NCBI GenBank assembly: GCA_901456055.1 | Contig: CABDWT010000002.1 | Span: 892,599 to 956,598, forward strand | Direction: 5' to 3' | Length of the DNA: 64,000 nucleotides | From: Phytobacter ursingii | Lineage (GTDB): Bacteria; Pseudomonadota; Gammaproteobacteria; Enterobacterales; Enterobacteriaceae | Shown here: piece by piece, positions 26,802 to 40,401 of the stretch | Numbering within the stretch: position 1 is the first letter of the stretch | Layout of the letters: each line of letters begins with the position of its first letter | Notes under the pieces: generated by a model | Told to the model about the DNA's origin: nothing | Database searches by the model: none | What the model saw: the letters and a program-made list of their open reading frames with translations, nothing else | Made by a program: the position numbers and the translations under genes

Positions 26802-27560
26802 GCAGCTTTCCCGCAACAGCGACAAGCACGTATTCGCCAGCTTTTGCAGGAAAACGGACGCGTTGTCTGTGCAGAACTGGCCAGCCAGATGCAGGTATCT
26901 GAACATACTATTCGCAGGGATTTACAAGAACTTAGCAATTCAGGCATATGCAAAAAGGTCTACGGCGGCGCGGTATTACCGTTGCCGGAAGCCGGGAATT
27001 TTCACAGCCGGAAAGTGAAAAACAGTTCAGAAAAGGACAAGATCGCGCAGCAATGCGCAGCGCTGGTGAAACCAGACACCTGTATTTTCATTGATGCCGG
27101 TACGACCAATCTGGCCATCGCCAGAGCGCTGCCCGCGGAGATCCGCATCACAGCAGTGACCAACTCCCCTGAAATCGCCGTAGAACTCATGACACGCGCG
27201 CATAGCGAGGTGATTCTCCTCGGTGGGCAGATTCATCAGGCCACCGGAGGATGCGTCGGCAGCGGCGCTGTGGCACAGATTCAGGAGATGTTATTCGATC
27301 AGGTGTTTATTGGCGGCTGCGCCATGGATCCGGATATTGGGCTGACGGGGTTTGATTTCGCCGACTGCGAATTTAAAAAGGCGGTGCTGAAACAGAGTAA
27401 TCAGACGGTTGTCGCCCTGACGGCAGATAAACTGCCCGGCGTAGCGCGCTATGTGGTGGCACGGCCTCAGGCGCTTGACGTGATCGTCATTGAGGCGAAT
27501 ATCAGCGATGCACTGCGTACCGTCTTAAAGGAACATCACATTACGCTCATTACGGCCTGA
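26790..27560 (+). CDS. DeoR/GlpR-family transcriptional regulator
   Basis: 256 residues. N-terminal winged helix (RQARIRQLLQENGRVVCAELASQMQVSEHTIRRDLQEL) and a C-terminal DeoR sensor domain (DAGTTNLAIARAL; LLGGQIHQATGG). The family usually represses sugar catabolism genes and binds phosphorylated sugars. Its target is not obvious; the only close candidate is the divergent VOC gene. An ATG at 26790 follows AGAGG. Confidence 0.88.
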   Translation: MLDYAAFPQQRQARIRQLLQENGRVVCAELASQMQVSEHTIRRDLQELSNSGICKKVYGGAVLPLPEAGNFHSRKVKNSSEKDKIAQQCAALVKPDTCIFIDAGTTNLAIARALPAEIRITAVTNSPEIAVELMTRAHSEVILLGGQIHQATGGCVGSGAVAQIQEMLFDQVFIGGCAMDPDIGLTGFDFADCEFKKAVLKQSNQTVVALTADKLPGVARYVVARPQALDVIVIEANISDALRTVLKEHHITLITA

Positions 27561-27568
27561 AACAAAAG

Positions 27569-27600
27569 CGCCGCCTCCCGTCCGGGAGGCGGCGTGAACA
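27569..27600 (-). terminator. Terminator between the DeoR-type gene and gltP
   Basis: CGCCGCCTCCC (27569-27579) and GGGAGGCGGCG (27584-27594) form an 11-bp GC stem. On the minus strand it is followed by CTTTTGTTT, so it ends gltP; it may also stop the convergent regulator transcript. Confidence 0.75.
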
Positions 27601-28914
27601 TTACAGATCGGCCGTTTTGTCGAACTTCCCGAGCATTTCACGCTCGTAAGCCGCGGCTTTTTTGCGGTCGAACTTGTGTTCCCACTTGGCGATAACCAGT
27701 ACCGCCAGCGCATTACCCACAACGTTCAGAGCGGTACGCGCCATATCCAGGATACGGTCAACACCGGCAATAAAGGCCAGACCTTCCAGCGGAATACCCA
27801 CACTGCCCAGCGTTGCCAGCAATACCACAAATGAAACCCCCGGCACACCGGCAATGCCTTTCGAGGTGACCATCAGCGTCAGCACCAGAATGATCTCCTG
27901 GCCCAGCGACAGGTCGATACCGTAAAGCTGGGCAATAAAGATGGCCGCAATACTCTGGTACAGCGTAGAGCCATCGAGGTTAAAGGAGTAACCGGTCGGT
28001 ACCACAAAGCTGGTGATTGACGCCGGCGCGCCATAGGCTTCCATCTTCTCGATGATACGCGGCAACACGCTTTCTGAACTTGCGGTGGAGTACGCCAGGA
28101 TCAACTCATCTTTGAGGATGCGGATGAGCGTCCAGATGCTGAGTTTGCACATCCGCGCCACGAGTCCCAGCACCACCAGCGCAAAGAACAGCACCGCAAA
28201 GTAAACCAGCACCACCAGTTTCGCCAGCGGCCACAGGGAAGCAAAACCGAAGTTCGCAACCGTCACGGAGATCAGCGCAAAGACCCCGACCGGCGCGTAA
28301 CGCATCACCATATGGGTCACTTTGAACATGGTTTCAGAGATAGAACGGAATACCGTAACCAGCGGTTCGCGGTGCGTTGCAGGCAGTGAAGAAAGCCCCA
28401 GGCCAAACAGTACCGAGAAGAAAATAATCGGCAGCATTTCGCCCTTCGCCATCGATGACACGATGTTGGTCGGCACCAGAGACAATATCGTATTCATTAA
28501 GCCATGCGCGTGGCTTTGCACTTCCGCCGTGGTGCTCTGGTATTTCGAAATATCCACCGTGGCGAGTTGCGACATATCAATGCCCGCCCCCGGCTGGAAA
28601 ACATTCGCCAGTGTAATACCCAGCACAATGGCCACCGTGGTGATCACTTCGAAATAAATAATGGTCTTGGCGCCAATACGACCCAATTGTTTCGCATCAC
28701 CCACACCGGCAATACCCACAACCAGTGTGGAAATAACAATCGGCACAACTATCATTTTAATCAAGTGAATAAAGATATCGCCTGCCGGAGACAGGAGGTT
28801 CGCAATCAGCCATTCGCGGCTGTCGCTTTGATAATGCAAGTAACTGCCCAGAAGAATACCCAGCACCAGGGCCAGCAAAATCTGCCAGGCCAGGCTGACT
28901 TTAAAATTTTTCAT
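27601..28914 (-). CDS. gltP: GltP, proton-glutamate/aspartate symporter
   Basis: 437 residues, same length as K-12 GltP and near-identical. Dicarboxylate/amino-acid:cation symporter fold with the serine-rich reentrant motif (STASSESVLP), the conserved PTGYSFNLDGS and the GIAGVPG segment. Inner-membrane uptake of L-glutamate and L-aspartate. Start at ATG 28914 (MKNFKVSLAW); the longer frame to 28989 is a shadow extension. In K-12 the nrf operon separates gltP from acs; here they are neighbours. Confidence 0.96.
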   Translation of the reverse strand: MKNFKVSLAWQILLALVLGILLGSYLHYQSDSREWLIANLLSPAGDIFIHLIKMIVVPIVISTLVVGIAGVGDAKQLGRIGAKTIIYFEVITTVAIVLGITLANVFQPGAGIDMSQLATVDISKYQSTTAEVQSHAHGLMNTILSLVPTNIVSSMAKGEMLPIIFFSVLFGLGLSSLPATHREPLVTVFRSISETMFKVTHMVMRYAPVGVFALISVTVANFGFASLWPLAKLVVLVYFAVLFFALVVLGLVARMCKLSIWTLIRILKDELILAYSTASSESVLPRIIEKMEAYGAPASITSFVVPTGYSFNLDGSTLYQSIAAIFIAQLYGIDLSLGQEIILVLTLMVTSKGIAGVPGVSFVVLLATLGSVGIPLEGLAFIAGVDRILDMARTALNVVGNALAVLVIAKWEHKFDRKKAAAYEREMLGKFDKTADL

Positions 28915-29327
28915 AACTCGAGACATCCTCAATGAAGCGACCTTCCCGGTGGGGAACGACTCATACGGAAAGGGTATGGTTAGCGTCACACGCTCTTGCG
29001 GGGTTTTTTAACGCGCATTATCAGTACCATTTGCAGGGCGTAGGGCGCAAGCCTTTACCAGAAGGGGGATTGACTGATTTTATGCATAAAAACGCTTTTT
29101 TATGCCATTTATCATGCATAACCAGTTGTTATGAAAAAACTTTTTTTCTGTCATTTTTAGATAATTAACCCCGGCAATTATTTTGCTTCAAAGATTCATT
29201 TGTTCAGTTTTCATACGGTTCAATCAATGCGTGATCTATAGCGCAAATAATAAACAAACCAGGCAAAGCCCCTATAATTAACGTTTATTTGACATATTAT
29301 TAACATCCTACAAGGAGAGCAAAAGCC
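28915..29327. promoter_or_regulatory. gltP-acs divergent control region
   Basis: 413 bases. A perfect 14-bp palindrome TTTTATGCATAAAA lies at 29078-29091, and a second ATGCATAA at 29114-29121, with the ATGCAT cores exactly 32 bases apart. A CRP-like sequence GTGATCTATAGCGC lies at 29231-29244 and a TATAAT at 29273-29278 that could serve acs. In K-12 this region carries CRP, FNR, IHF and Fis sites for acs and nrf. No RNA gene is seen. Confidence 0.5.
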
Positions 29328-31286
29328 ATGAGCCAAATCCATAAACACGATATTCCCGCAAATATTGCGGAACGTTGCCTGATTAATCCGGAGCAGTATG
29401 AGGCTAAATATCAGCAATCTATTACCGACCCGGATACTTTCTGGGGCGAGCAAGGCAAAATCCTTGACTGGATTAAACCCTATCAGAAGGTGAAAAACAC
29501 CTCCTTCGCCCCGGGGAATGTCTCCATTAAATGGTACGAAGACGGTACGCTGAACCTCGCGGCCAACTGTCTTGACCGCCATCTTGCCGAACGAGGCGAT
29601 CAGACGGCCATTATCTGGGAAGGCGATGACGCCAGCCAGAGTAAACAGATTACCTACCGCCAGTTGCATGCGGAGGTCTGTCGCTTTGCCAATGTACTGA
29701 CAGATCTGGGCATTAAAAAAGGCGACGTGGTCGCTATCTATATGCCCATGGTTCCTGAAGCCGCGGTTGCGATGCTGGCCTGCGCGCGTATCGGTGCGGT
29801 CCATTCGGTTATTTTCGGCGGCTTCTCGCCGGAGGCCGTTGCCGGACGTATTGTTGATTCCAGCTCCCGGCTGGTAATCACCGCCGATGAAGGCGTGCGC
29901 GCCGGGCGCACTATTCCTCTCAAAAAGAACGTTGATGACGCCCTGAAAAACCCGAACGTGAAATCCGTTGAACACGTTGTAGTGCTTAAACGGACCGGTG
30001 GGAAAATTGACTGGCACGAAGGCCGTGACCTGTGGTGGGACGCGCTCACCGCTAACGCCAGCGCGGAACATCAGCCGGTTGAAGTCAATGCGGAAGATCC
30101 GCTGTTTATCCTCTATACCTCCGGCTCGACGGGTAAACCTAAAGGCGTACTGCACACCACCGGCGGCTATCTGGTTTACGCAGCCACCACCTTTAAATAT
30201 GTCTTCGATTATCATGACGGCGACGTTTACTGGTGTACCGCCGATGTCGGCTGGGTTACCGGTCATAGCTATCTGCTTTACGGACCGCTGGCCTGCGGCG
30301 CGATCACGCTGATGTTTGAAGGTGTACCGAACTGGCCAACCCCAGCACGTATGAGCCAGGTCGTAGACAAACACAAGGTCAATATTCTCTACACCGCGCC
30401 AACGGCTATCCGTGCGCTGATGGCGGAGGGCGACAAAGCTATTGACGGTACCGATCGCTCTTCGCTGCGTATTCTCGGCTCAGTCGGCGAACCCATCAAC
30501 CCGGAAGCCTGGGAGTGGTACTGGAAGAAAATCGGCAACGAGAAATGCCCGGTCATGGACACCTGGTGGCAGACCGAGACCGGGGGCTTTATGATCACCC
30601 CATTACCCGGTGCGATACAGCTCAAAGCGGGTTCTGCGACCCGTCCATTCTTTGGCGTACAGCCTGCGCTGGTGGATAACGAAGGTCATCCGCAAGAAGG
30701 TGCTACCGAAGGTAATCTGGTGATCACCGACTCCTGGCCAGGCCAGGCGCGTACCCTGTTTGGCGATCACGAGCGTTTCGAGCAGACCTACTTCTCTACC
30801 TTCAAAAACATGTACTTTAGTGGCGACGGCGCGCGCCGCGATGAAGATGGCTACTACTGGATCACTGGCCGCGTGGATGACGTGCTGAACGTGTCCGGCC
30901 ACCGTCTGGGGACCGCGGAGATTGAATCGGCGCTGGTGTCCCACCCGAAAATCGCCGAAGCCGCGGTGGTGGGCATCCCACACAATATTAAAGGCCAGGC
31001 CATCTACGCTTACGTCACCCTGAATCATGGTGAAGAGCCAACGCCTGCGCTCTATACCGAGGTGCGTAACTGGGTGCGTAAAGAGATTGGTCCGCTGGCG
31101 ACGCCGGATGTCCTGCACTGGACCGACTCTCTGCCCAAGACCCGCTCCGGCAAAATCATGCGCCGTATTCTGCGCAAAATTGCCGCCGGGGATACCAGCA
31201 ACTTCGGCGATACCTCGACCCTCGCGGATCCGGGTGTTGTAGAGAAACTGCTCGAAGAGAAACAGGCCATCACCATGCCATCGTAA
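29328..31286 (+). CDS. acs: Acetyl-CoA synthetase
   Basis: 652 residues, same as K-12 Acs. AMP-forming adenylate enzyme with P-loop [12 protein letters not shown]5 motif WWQTETG, A7/A8 [29 protein letters not shown] and the acetylatable Lys in SGKIMRR. It activates acetate to acetyl-CoA for scavenging. GGAG ribosome site precedes ATG 29328. First gene of the acs-yjcH-actP operon. Confidence 0.98.
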   Translation: MSQIHKHDIPANIAERCLINPEQYEAKYQQSITDPDTFWGEQGKILDWIKPYQKVKNTSFAPGNVSIKWYEDGTLNLAANCLDRHLAERGDQTAIIWEGDDASQSKQITYRQLHAEVCRFANVLTDLGIKKGDVVAIYMPMVPEAAVAMLACARIGAVHSVIFGGFSPEAVAGRIVDSSSRLVITADEGVRAGRTIPLKKNVDDALKNPNVKSVEHVVVLKRTGGKIDWHEGRDLWWDALTANASAEHQPVEVNAEDPLFILYTSGSTGKPKGVLHTTGGYLVYAATTFKYVFDYHDGDVYWCTADVGWVTGHSYLLYGPLACGAITLMFEGVPNWPTPARMSQVVDKHKVNILYTAPTAIRALMAEGDKAIDGTDRSSLRILGSVGEPINPEAWEWYWKKIGNEKCPVMDTWWQTETGGFMITPLPGAIQLKAGSATRPFFGVQPALVDNEGHPQEGATEGNLVITDSWPGQARTLFGDHERFEQTYFSTFKNMYFSGDGARRDEDGYYWITGRVDDVLNVSGHRLGTAEIESALVSHPKIAEAAVVGIPHNIKGQAIYAYVTLNHGEEPTPALYTEVRNWVRKEIGPLATPDVLHWTDSLPKTRSGKIMRRILRKIAAGDTSNFGDTSTLADPGVVEKLLEEKQAITMPS

Positions 31287-31296
31287 CCTCGCATTC

Positions 31297-31371
31297 CCCC
31301 TCTCCCCGTGGGAGAGGGTCGGGGTGAGGGCATTGCAACCCCCCCTCACCCTCTCCCTCAAGGGAGAGGGA
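31297..31371. repeat. Double GGGAGAGGG-type repeat between acs and yjcH
   Basis: CCCTCTCCC-cgt-GGGAGAGGG followed by GGGGTGAGGG, then an opposing copy CCCTCACCCTCTCCC-tcaa-GGGAGAGGG. The two units lie head to head inside the operon, where they may uncouple acs from the transporter genes. Confidence 0.8.
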
Positions 31372-31410
31372 ATAACAACAAACCCTACCTTACCTCTGGA
31401 GAGTTCTGTG

Positions 31411-33371
<1,961 letters not shown>

Positions 33372-33386
33372 TTTCCTCTCTCTCCT

Positions 33387-33416
33387 CCCCGGCTATTTTA
33401 GCCGGGGATCACATTT
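33387..33416 (+). terminator. Terminator of the acs-yjcH-actP operon
   Basis: CCCCGGCTA (33387-33395) and TAGCCGGGG (33399-33407) form a 9-bp stem with a 3-base loop, followed shortly by ATTTTT. Confidence 0.75.
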
Positions 33417-33458
33417 TTCCTCCGTCACAGTATCCATCCTTTCCGGTCGCGCTACAGT

Positions 33459-33500
33459 AAACAAGCAAAATGAAACATTGTTTTATTATTTGGTTTGTTT
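33459..33500. promoter_or_regulatory. Inverted repeats upstream of the Gfo/Idh/MocA gene
   Basis: AAACAAGCAAA (33459-33469) and TTTGGTTTGTTT (33489-33500) are near-perfect inverted copies. They flank an inner AAACA-T-TGTTT (33473-33483). The nested symmetry just upstream of the gene looks like an operator; the regulator is unknown. Confidence 0.45.
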
Positions 33501-33522
33501 ATTAACGTCAAAAGAGGATGCG

Positions 33523-34817
<1,295 letters not shown>

Positions 34818-34821
<4 letters not shown>

Positions 34822-35507
34822 AACATCAGCCGCGCCACCAGCGGCGCGGCTAATACCGTCACCACACCGGAGAGCATCATCACCAGGCTGGCGACCACTC
34901 CTTCCTGCTGACCCAACTCGTAAGAACGCGCTGTCCCCGCACCATGGGATGCCGCGCCAAACCCTGCGCCTTTTGCCATCCCTTCTCGAATCGAGAGGCG
35001 TAAAAAAAGCACATCCCCCACCGCCATGCCAAACACCCCGGTGATGACCACAAAGAGCGCCACCAGATCCGGCTGCCCGCCCAACGGCCCTGCCGCTGCC
35101 AGCGCAAACGGCGTCGTCACCGAGCGCACCGCCAGGCTGCGCTGAATGTCATCCGGCAGAGTAAATAAACGCGCCAGCCAGACTGAGCTGGTTACCGCGA
35201 CCACCGTTGCGGTGATAACCCCGGCAGAAAGCGACATCCAGTGGCGACGAATGACAGCAAGATTGTCATAGACCGGCACAGCAAACGCGATGGTCGCCGG
35301 GCCTAACAGCCAAAGCAGCCAGTGAGATTCACCGATATAACGCTGCCAGGAAATATGCCCGAACACCAGGATCAGCACCAACAGTATCGGGGTGAAGACT
35401 AACGGCATTAACGGGAGCTTATGGAATCGGCGGTACAGGCGTTTATTGAGATAATAGATAACCAGCGTCATGACAAGGCAGAGCACGCTCAGGGCAAAAT
35501 CACTCAT
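34818..35507 (-). CDS. LrgB/CidB-family membrane protein
   Basis: 229 residues with about six to seven membrane helices and the conserved family segment RSVTTPFALAAAGPLGGQPDL, plus GAASHGAGTARSYE near the end. Partner of the LrgA-like protein, overlapping it by 8 bases. The families are linked to holin-like control of cell lysis and to export of small metabolites such as pyruvate. Confidence 0.9.
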
Positions 35508-35910
35508 GATTCAGCCTGCTGATTTCGAAGCGATAAACCTTATCAACCACCCAGGCCGTGGCCCCCAGCACCATCAAGGTACTGAGAGCAATAACGGCAA
35601 AAATACGCCAGCCTTCCACCATCAAAAGCTGTGCGTAATTCACCACGGCGACAACGGCTGGCACAAAGAACAGTAGCATTTCGGCCAGCAGCCAGCGCGC
35701 GCCGGCTCTCACCCAGTTAAGGGGAACAATCCGGCATAAAATCAGCGCCAGCATCAGGATCATGCCCACCAGGTTAGCGGGAAGGGGAAGATGCAGCCAC
35801 TGCACCAGATATTGCGCCACGATAAACAGCACGGCATAGAGAAAAACCTGAACCGGAACCTGCAGTAGACGCACAATGGCAGGCGTAATACGACCTAACG
35901 CCATATCCAT
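35500..35910 (-). CDS. LrgA/CidA-family holin-like membrane protein
   Basis: 136 residues with four membrane helices and the LrgA motifs PANLVGMILMLALI and WLLAEMLLFFVPAVVAV. ATG 35910 (MDMALGR) fits the family; the longer frame reads into the LysR promoter. Operon with the LrgB-like gene, divergent from a LysR regulator as in the cidABR arrangement. Confidence 0.9.
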   Translation of the reverse strand: MDMALGRITPAIVRLLQVPVQVFLYAVLFIVAQYLVQWLHLPLPANLVGMILMLALILCRIVPLNWVRAGARWLLAEMLLFFVPAVVAVVNYAQLLMVEGWRIFAVIALSTLMVLGATAWVVDKVYRFEISRLNHE

Positions 35911-36013
35911 AGATAATTCTCGCGGAAATGAGACAGAGAGCACAGTATAGGGAGCCGCTACGCCATACTGAAATGAATTAAACTCATCGCAGGCATAGTT
36001 TAAAGGAATAATT

Positions 36014-36934
36014 ATGGACATCAGAACGCTGCGCTATTTTGTGGAAGTCGTGCGTCAGCAAAGTTTCACTCGCGCAGCGGAACGGTTGTTCGTCACTCAG
36101 CCAACGATTAGTAAAATGTTGAAAAACCTCGAAGATGAGTTGAACTGTACGCTACTCATTCGCGACGGACGCAAATTACTTCTCACCGATACCGGGCGCG
36201 TGGTGTTTGAGCGCGGTCTGGCTATCCTTGCTGAGTTTCGTCAGCTTGAGGCGGAGCTCGATGATATCAACCACTTAAATAAAGGGCTGCTACGCCTCGG
36301 CATCCCCCCGATGGTCGGCATGCTGATGGCCGGGCCAATTGGCCTGTTTCGCCAGCGCTATCCCGGCGTCGAACTGAAAATATCCGAGTTTGGCGGCCTG
36401 ACAGTCCAGCAGGCGGTCATCAATGGCGAACTGGATCTGGCGATGACCGCCCTGCCCGTCGAAGAGGAAAGCGGTCTTTCTACGCTGCCGCTGTTCAGCC
36501 ATCCCCTCTGTGTGCTGGTGCCGCGCTCCGGCGACTGGCTGAACGCCAGGTCGGTGACGCCTGAACAACTGGCCGGGCACCCGCTGCTCATCTATAACGA
36601 AGATTTCGCCCTCAGCCGCCAGCTTATGCAGCTGTTTAACGAGCATGGCGTCAAGCCACGGATCGCCGTGCGTAGCGGGCAGTGGGATTTTCTGGCCGCG
36701 ATGGTACAGGCAGGGGTGGGGATCGCGATTTTGCCGGAGCCTATTTGCCAACGGCTGGATAAACAGACGCTGCGCTGGGTCCCGCTGGAGAGTGATTTAC
36801 GCTGGCATCTGGGGATGATTTGGCGTGAAGGTGGCTATTTGTCCCGCAGTGCGCAGGCCTGGCTGCAATGCTGTGAAGGGTTCTGGGTGAATACGAATAT
36901 TGCGGATTTGCCGCCGGGCGAAGGAAAGATGTAG
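36014..36934 (+). CDS. LysR-family regulator, CidR-like
   Basis: 306 residues. N-terminal winged helix (MDIRTLRYFVEVVRQQSFTRAAERLFVTQPTISKMLKNLE) and a periplasmic-binding-like effector domain. Divergent from the lrgA/lrgB pair with ~100 bases between, the usual place for a LysR activator of its neighbour. AAGGAAT precedes ATG 36014. Confidence 0.88.
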   Translation: MDIRTLRYFVEVVRQQSFTRAAERLFVTQPTISKMLKNLEDELNCTLLIRDGRKLLLTDTGRVVFERGLAILAEFRQLEAELDDINHLNKGLLRLGIPPMVGMLMAGPIGLFRQRYPGVELKISEFGGLTVQQAVINGELDLAMTALPVEEESGLSTLPLFSHPLCVLVPRSGDWLNARSVTPEQLAGHPLLIYNEDFALSRQLMQLFNEHGVKPRIAVRSGQWDFLAAMVQAGVGIAILPEPICQRLDKQTLRWVPLESDLRWHLGMIWREGGYLSRSAQAWLQCCEGFWVNTNIADLPPGEGKM

Positions 36935-36947
36935 CCCAAGCGGGGGA

Positions 36948-37151
36948 ATATCCCGGATGCGGCGTAAACGCTTAATCCAGGCTACAAAATCGATGAGGGC
37001 GGCTGGCCGGGAGCCCGGGTCGCCAGGGTGGTGGCGGTGAGCCCCCTGGCACGTTCATGGGTTCTGACGTGACAGAGACGCAATGAACATGAAGTGAACG
37101 GAATGACCACCAGCGCCGCATTTTCCCCCTCTCCCTCAGAGAGGGGAAAAC
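36948..37151. repeat. REP-like element plus unexplained repeat-like sequence
   Basis: Between the LysR gene and yjcE. A REP-like unit (CCCGGATGCGGCGTAAACGC, then ATCCAGGCTACA) covers ~36952-36987. A ~110-base segment follows with nested inverted motifs (CACGT and ACGTG around 37050-37073; GTTCATG and GAACATGAAGTGAAC). A degraded CCCTCTCCC...GAGAGGGG unit ends it (37126-37146). No gene is seen. Confidence 0.55.
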
Positions 37152-38798
37152 TTACTTCTTCTCGATCAACAGCGCTTCCAGCAAGTCGAGATCGTGCAGC
37201 ATCTTCTGAAGCGTCTCGTTGCTGATTTGCCGTGTTGCGCGCAGGTGGTAAAGCTCTGCCCGTTCCGAACGCAGGGCTGCAAGACGGAAACGGCGCTCAA
37301 GGTTCTCTTCGAGCAACGAACTTTCCGCATTGTTGCGCCCATCCGCACGGCGACGCAAATTACCAATGACCCGTGAACTCACTTCCGTGAGCAATTGATT
37401 ATCGATGTTCTCTTCCGCATCGGCTGCCAGTCGTTCTTCCATTTTCTGAATGGCCACAATCGCCACCTCAGCGATGATCGCCCGCGCGAGGCGCTCTTCT
37501 TTATGCTGCTGAGTATGATCGCGGACCTCAATATGTTGCAGCAACGCAGGCAGGGCAATGACGCCGACAAACAGTGAAAACAGAATCACCCCCGCCGCCA
37601 GGAAGACCAATTCATAGCGGGCAGGGAACCCTGAGCCATCGGGCAAAAACAGCGGAATGGATAGCACACCGGCCAACGTAATCGCACCGCGCACCCCTGC
37701 AAAAGAAGCGATCAGCAATTCTCGCGTGCTCCAGGAGCCAAATTCCATCGGCTTTTTGTGCAAAAAGCGCCTGCTGAATTTCTTCATCGTCCACAGCCAG
37801 CCAAAGCGCACCAGCATCAGCGCACCGTAAATCAGGACGATATCGGTGAACAACATCCAGGTTTCGACATTCGGATCAACTTCTGCCGCCGCCAGCGAGG
37901 ATTCCAGAATGCCCGGTAACTGCAGGCCCAACAGCAGGAACACCATGCCGTTAAACACAAACTCCAGCATCGCCCAGGTACTGTTGGCACGCAGGCGCAT
38001 CGCCAGTGGGGCGGAGCGCATCACGCCGGAACGGGTGATGGTCATCCCGGCAGCCACCGCCGCCAGGATGCCCGAAAAGCCAATATGTTCCGCAATCAGG
38101 TAGGAGGCGAACGGCAGCAAGAACAACAGAACGATTTGCGTGGCAGGTTCATCACCTCCCCAACGGCTCAGAAAACGCAGCGAGCGTCCATACAACCAGC
38201 TCACGACAAAGCCTGCGAGAATGCCGCCCAGCGCCACTTTCACGAACTCCAGCGTCGCCCCGCCGACGGTAAAGACCATCGTACCCATGGCGACCGCCAC
38301 GGCAAATTTCAGTGATACCAGGCCGGATGCGTCATTCATTAACGCTTCGCCCTGCAAAATTCCCATGATTTTTTTCGGGATGCGCCCTTCCCCGACGATG
38401 CCAGAAAGCGCTACCGCATCGGTGGGTGAGAGTACCGCCGCCAGCGCGAACGCCGGGACCAGGGGAATACCGGGCACCAGCCAGTAAATCAAAAAACCAA
38501 TCCCGACGACAGTAACCACCACCAGGGCCAACGCAAGACCGAGGATCTCCCTGCCATGTTCAAGGAATTCACGTGTGGGGGTTTTCCAGCCATCGGCGAA
38601 CAGTAACGGCGGAATAAACAGAACGAGAAACAGTTCCGGATCGAACTCCACATGCAGCCCGAACGTCGGGAAAGCCAGCAGTGCGCCGATGGCGATTTGC
38701 ATAAGAGGAAGGGGGATCTGGAAGGGCATTACACGTGTGACAACGCCCGAGAGCGATACCACTAAGGTCATGATGAGGATGGTAAAAAAGATTTCCAT
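37152..38798 (-). CDS. yjcE: YjcE, cation/proton antiporter (CPA1)
   Basis: 548 residues. About twelve membrane helices with the CPA1 core SPTDAVALSGI and GEALMNDASGLV, which contain the conserved Asp residues. A charged ~120-residue cytoplasmic tail follows (EERLARAIIAEVAI...LLIEKK). Predicted to exchange Na+ or K+ for H+; K-12 YjcE is of the same length. Confidence 0.95.
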   Translation of the reverse strand: MEIFFTILIMTLVVSLSGVVTRVMPFQIPLPLMQIAIGALLAFPTFGLHVEFDPELFLVLFIPPLLFADGWKTPTREFLEHGREILGLALALVVVTVVGIGFLIYWLVPGIPLVPAFALAAVLSPTDAVALSGIVGEGRIPKKIMGILQGEALMNDASGLVSLKFAVAVAMGTMVFTVGGATLEFVKVALGGILAGFVVSWLYGRSLRFLSRWGGDEPATQIVLLFLLPFASYLIAEHIGFSGILAAVAAGMTITRSGVMRSAPLAMRLRANSTWAMLEFVFNGMVFLLLGLQLPGILESSLAAAEVDPNVETWMLFTDIVLIYGALMLVRFGWLWTMKKFSRRFLHKKPMEFGSWSTRELLIASFAGVRGAITLAGVLSIPLFLPDGSGFPARYELVFLAAGVILFSLFVGVIALPALLQHIEVRDHTQQHKEERLARAIIAEVAIVAIQKMEERLAADAEENIDNQLLTEVSSRVIGNLRRRADGRNNAESSLLEENLERRFRLAALRSERAELYHLRATRQISNETLQKMLHDLDLLEALLIEKK

Positions 38799-38883
38799 GC
38801 GTTCCCTGTTGCGATGTTTTTTATTAAGGCGTCATGCCTTGATGATAGAACATTCAGCTTAACGCAAAGGAAACAGGATGTGC

Positions 38884-38921
38884 GCAAAAAATGAAAACGG
38901 GCGGCCTGAGCCACCCGTTTT
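38884..38921 (-). terminator. Terminator of ghxP
   Basis: On the minus strand AAAACGGG and CCCGTTTT form an 8-bp stem, followed by CATTTTTT. It lies 18 bases past the ghxP stop. Confidence 0.75.
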
Positions 38922-38938
38922 ACACATGAAGCGGGATA

Positions 38939-40288
38939 TTAGATTGCCCAGCCGCCAGCATAGAAGGCAACCAGCGCCACGGCGATAACCACAGTACCGA
39001 TATTCAGTTTACGGAAATCACCGGAGACCACGCGGCCAATCACCAGAGAGGCGAAACCGATCATGATGCCGGTAACGATGTTACAGGTCAGCACGATGAA
39101 TACCGCAGTGATCAGACCGGACATCGCATCAACGAAGTCGGCAAAGTCGATCTTCGCCACGTTGCTCAGCATCAGCAGACCTACGTACATCAATGCCGGA
39201 GCCGTAGCGTATGCCGGAACCAGGTAGGAGAGCGGAGAGAGGAACAGAATCAACAGGAACAGCACGCCAACGGTGATCGCTGTCAGGCCGGTTTTACCGC
39301 CTGCCGCCGTACCCGCCGCAGACTCGATGTACACCGCTGCAGGCGCTGCACCCACCAGACCGGAGAACACGCTGCTCAGGGAGTCGGTGGTCAGCGCTTT
39401 ACCGCCATCGATAATCTGTCCGTCTTTATCCAGCAGGTTCGCCTGACCGGCTACCGCACGGATAGTACCGGTAGCATCAAATACCGCTGTCATCACCAGC
39501 GCCAGCACACTTGGCAGCACGACCGGGTTCAGCGCGCCAACGATATCCAGGCTGCCGATCAGGGAGTTGCCTTTATCATCGCTCAGCGATGGCATAGCGA
39601 AAATACCGGAGAAGTGCACGCTCGGGTCGAAGATCAGTCCGACAATCGAGACACCAATGATGGTCAGCAGGATGCCACCCGGTACTTTCAGTTTTTCCAG
39701 ACCGATGATCACCGCGAGGCCAATCAGCGACATGATCACCGGGAAGCTGGCGAAATGACCCAGCGTGACCGGCAGGCCGTCCAGCGGGTTCTTGATAACC
39801 AGGCCTACGCCGTTCGCTGCGATCAGCAGCAGGAACAGACCGATACCGATACCGGTGCCGTGCGCAACACCTTGCGGCAGGTTGCGCAGGATCCAGCTAC
39901 GGATACCGGTTGCGGAAATAACGGTAAAGAGCACACCCATCAGGAACACGGCACCCAGAGCGACCGGAACACTGATATGTTGACCCAGCACCAGGCTGAA
40001 CGCGGTGAACGCGGTCAGTGAGATGGCACAACCAATCGCCAGCGGCAGGTTTGCCCACAGGCCCATGACAATCGAACCTACACCGGCAACCAGACAGGTG
40101 GCGACAAACACCGCCGCTGGCGGGAAGCCCGCTTTACCGAGCATGCCAGGCACGACGATAACGGAATAGACCATCGCCAGAAACGTGGTTAAACCAGCAA
40201 CAATTTCCTGACGAACAGTACTGCCGCGAGCAGAAATTTTAAATAAGGCGTCAAGCGAACCGCCGGTACGCGCAGAAGGCGTAGACAT
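38939..40288 (-). CDS. ghxP: GhxP, guanine/hypoxanthine permease
   Basis: 449 residues, same as K-12 GhxP (YjcD). NCS2/AzgA-type purine permease with about 13 membrane helices and motifs [29 protein letters not shown] and [21 protein letters not shown] 40288 (MSTPSART) is the K-12 start. Two PurR-type boxes upstream indicate purine repression. Confidence 0.96.
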   Translation of the reverse strand: MSTPSARTGGSLDALFKISARGSTVRQEIVAGLTTFLAMVYSVIVVPGMLGKAGFPPAAVFVATCLVAGVGSIVMGLWANLPLAIGCAISLTAFTAFSLVLGQHISVPVALGAVFLMGVLFTVISATGIRSWILRNLPQGVAHGTGIGIGLFLLLIAANGVGLVIKNPLDGLPVTLGHFASFPVIMSLIGLAVIIGLEKLKVPGGILLTIIGVSIVGLIFDPSVHFSGIFAMPSLSDDKGNSLIGSLDIVGALNPVVLPSVLALVMTAVFDATGTIRAVAGQANLLDKDGQIIDGGKALTTDSLSSVFSGLVGAAPAAVYIESAAGTAAGGKTGLTAITVGVLFLLILFLSPLSYLVPAYATAPALMYVGLLMLSNVAKIDFADFVDAMSGLITAVFIVLTCNIVTGIMIGFASLVIGRVVSGDFRKLNIGTVVIAVALVAFYAGGWAI

Positions 40289-40401
40289 AGGAAACATCCC
40301 CTGAGAGTTTTTATCTTTCGTTGATATGCGTGGCGGACAGTGTCCACTGCCGGTTAAACGTCGTCTCCCTGAGCTGCGTTGTGACGAAGGGGTGTCACAA
40401 A

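Noticed and set aside
29220-30374. 384-codon minus-strand frame opposite acs
   Set aside because: Antisense to a strongly conserved gene, no family match and no ribosome site; a shadow of acs codon bias.
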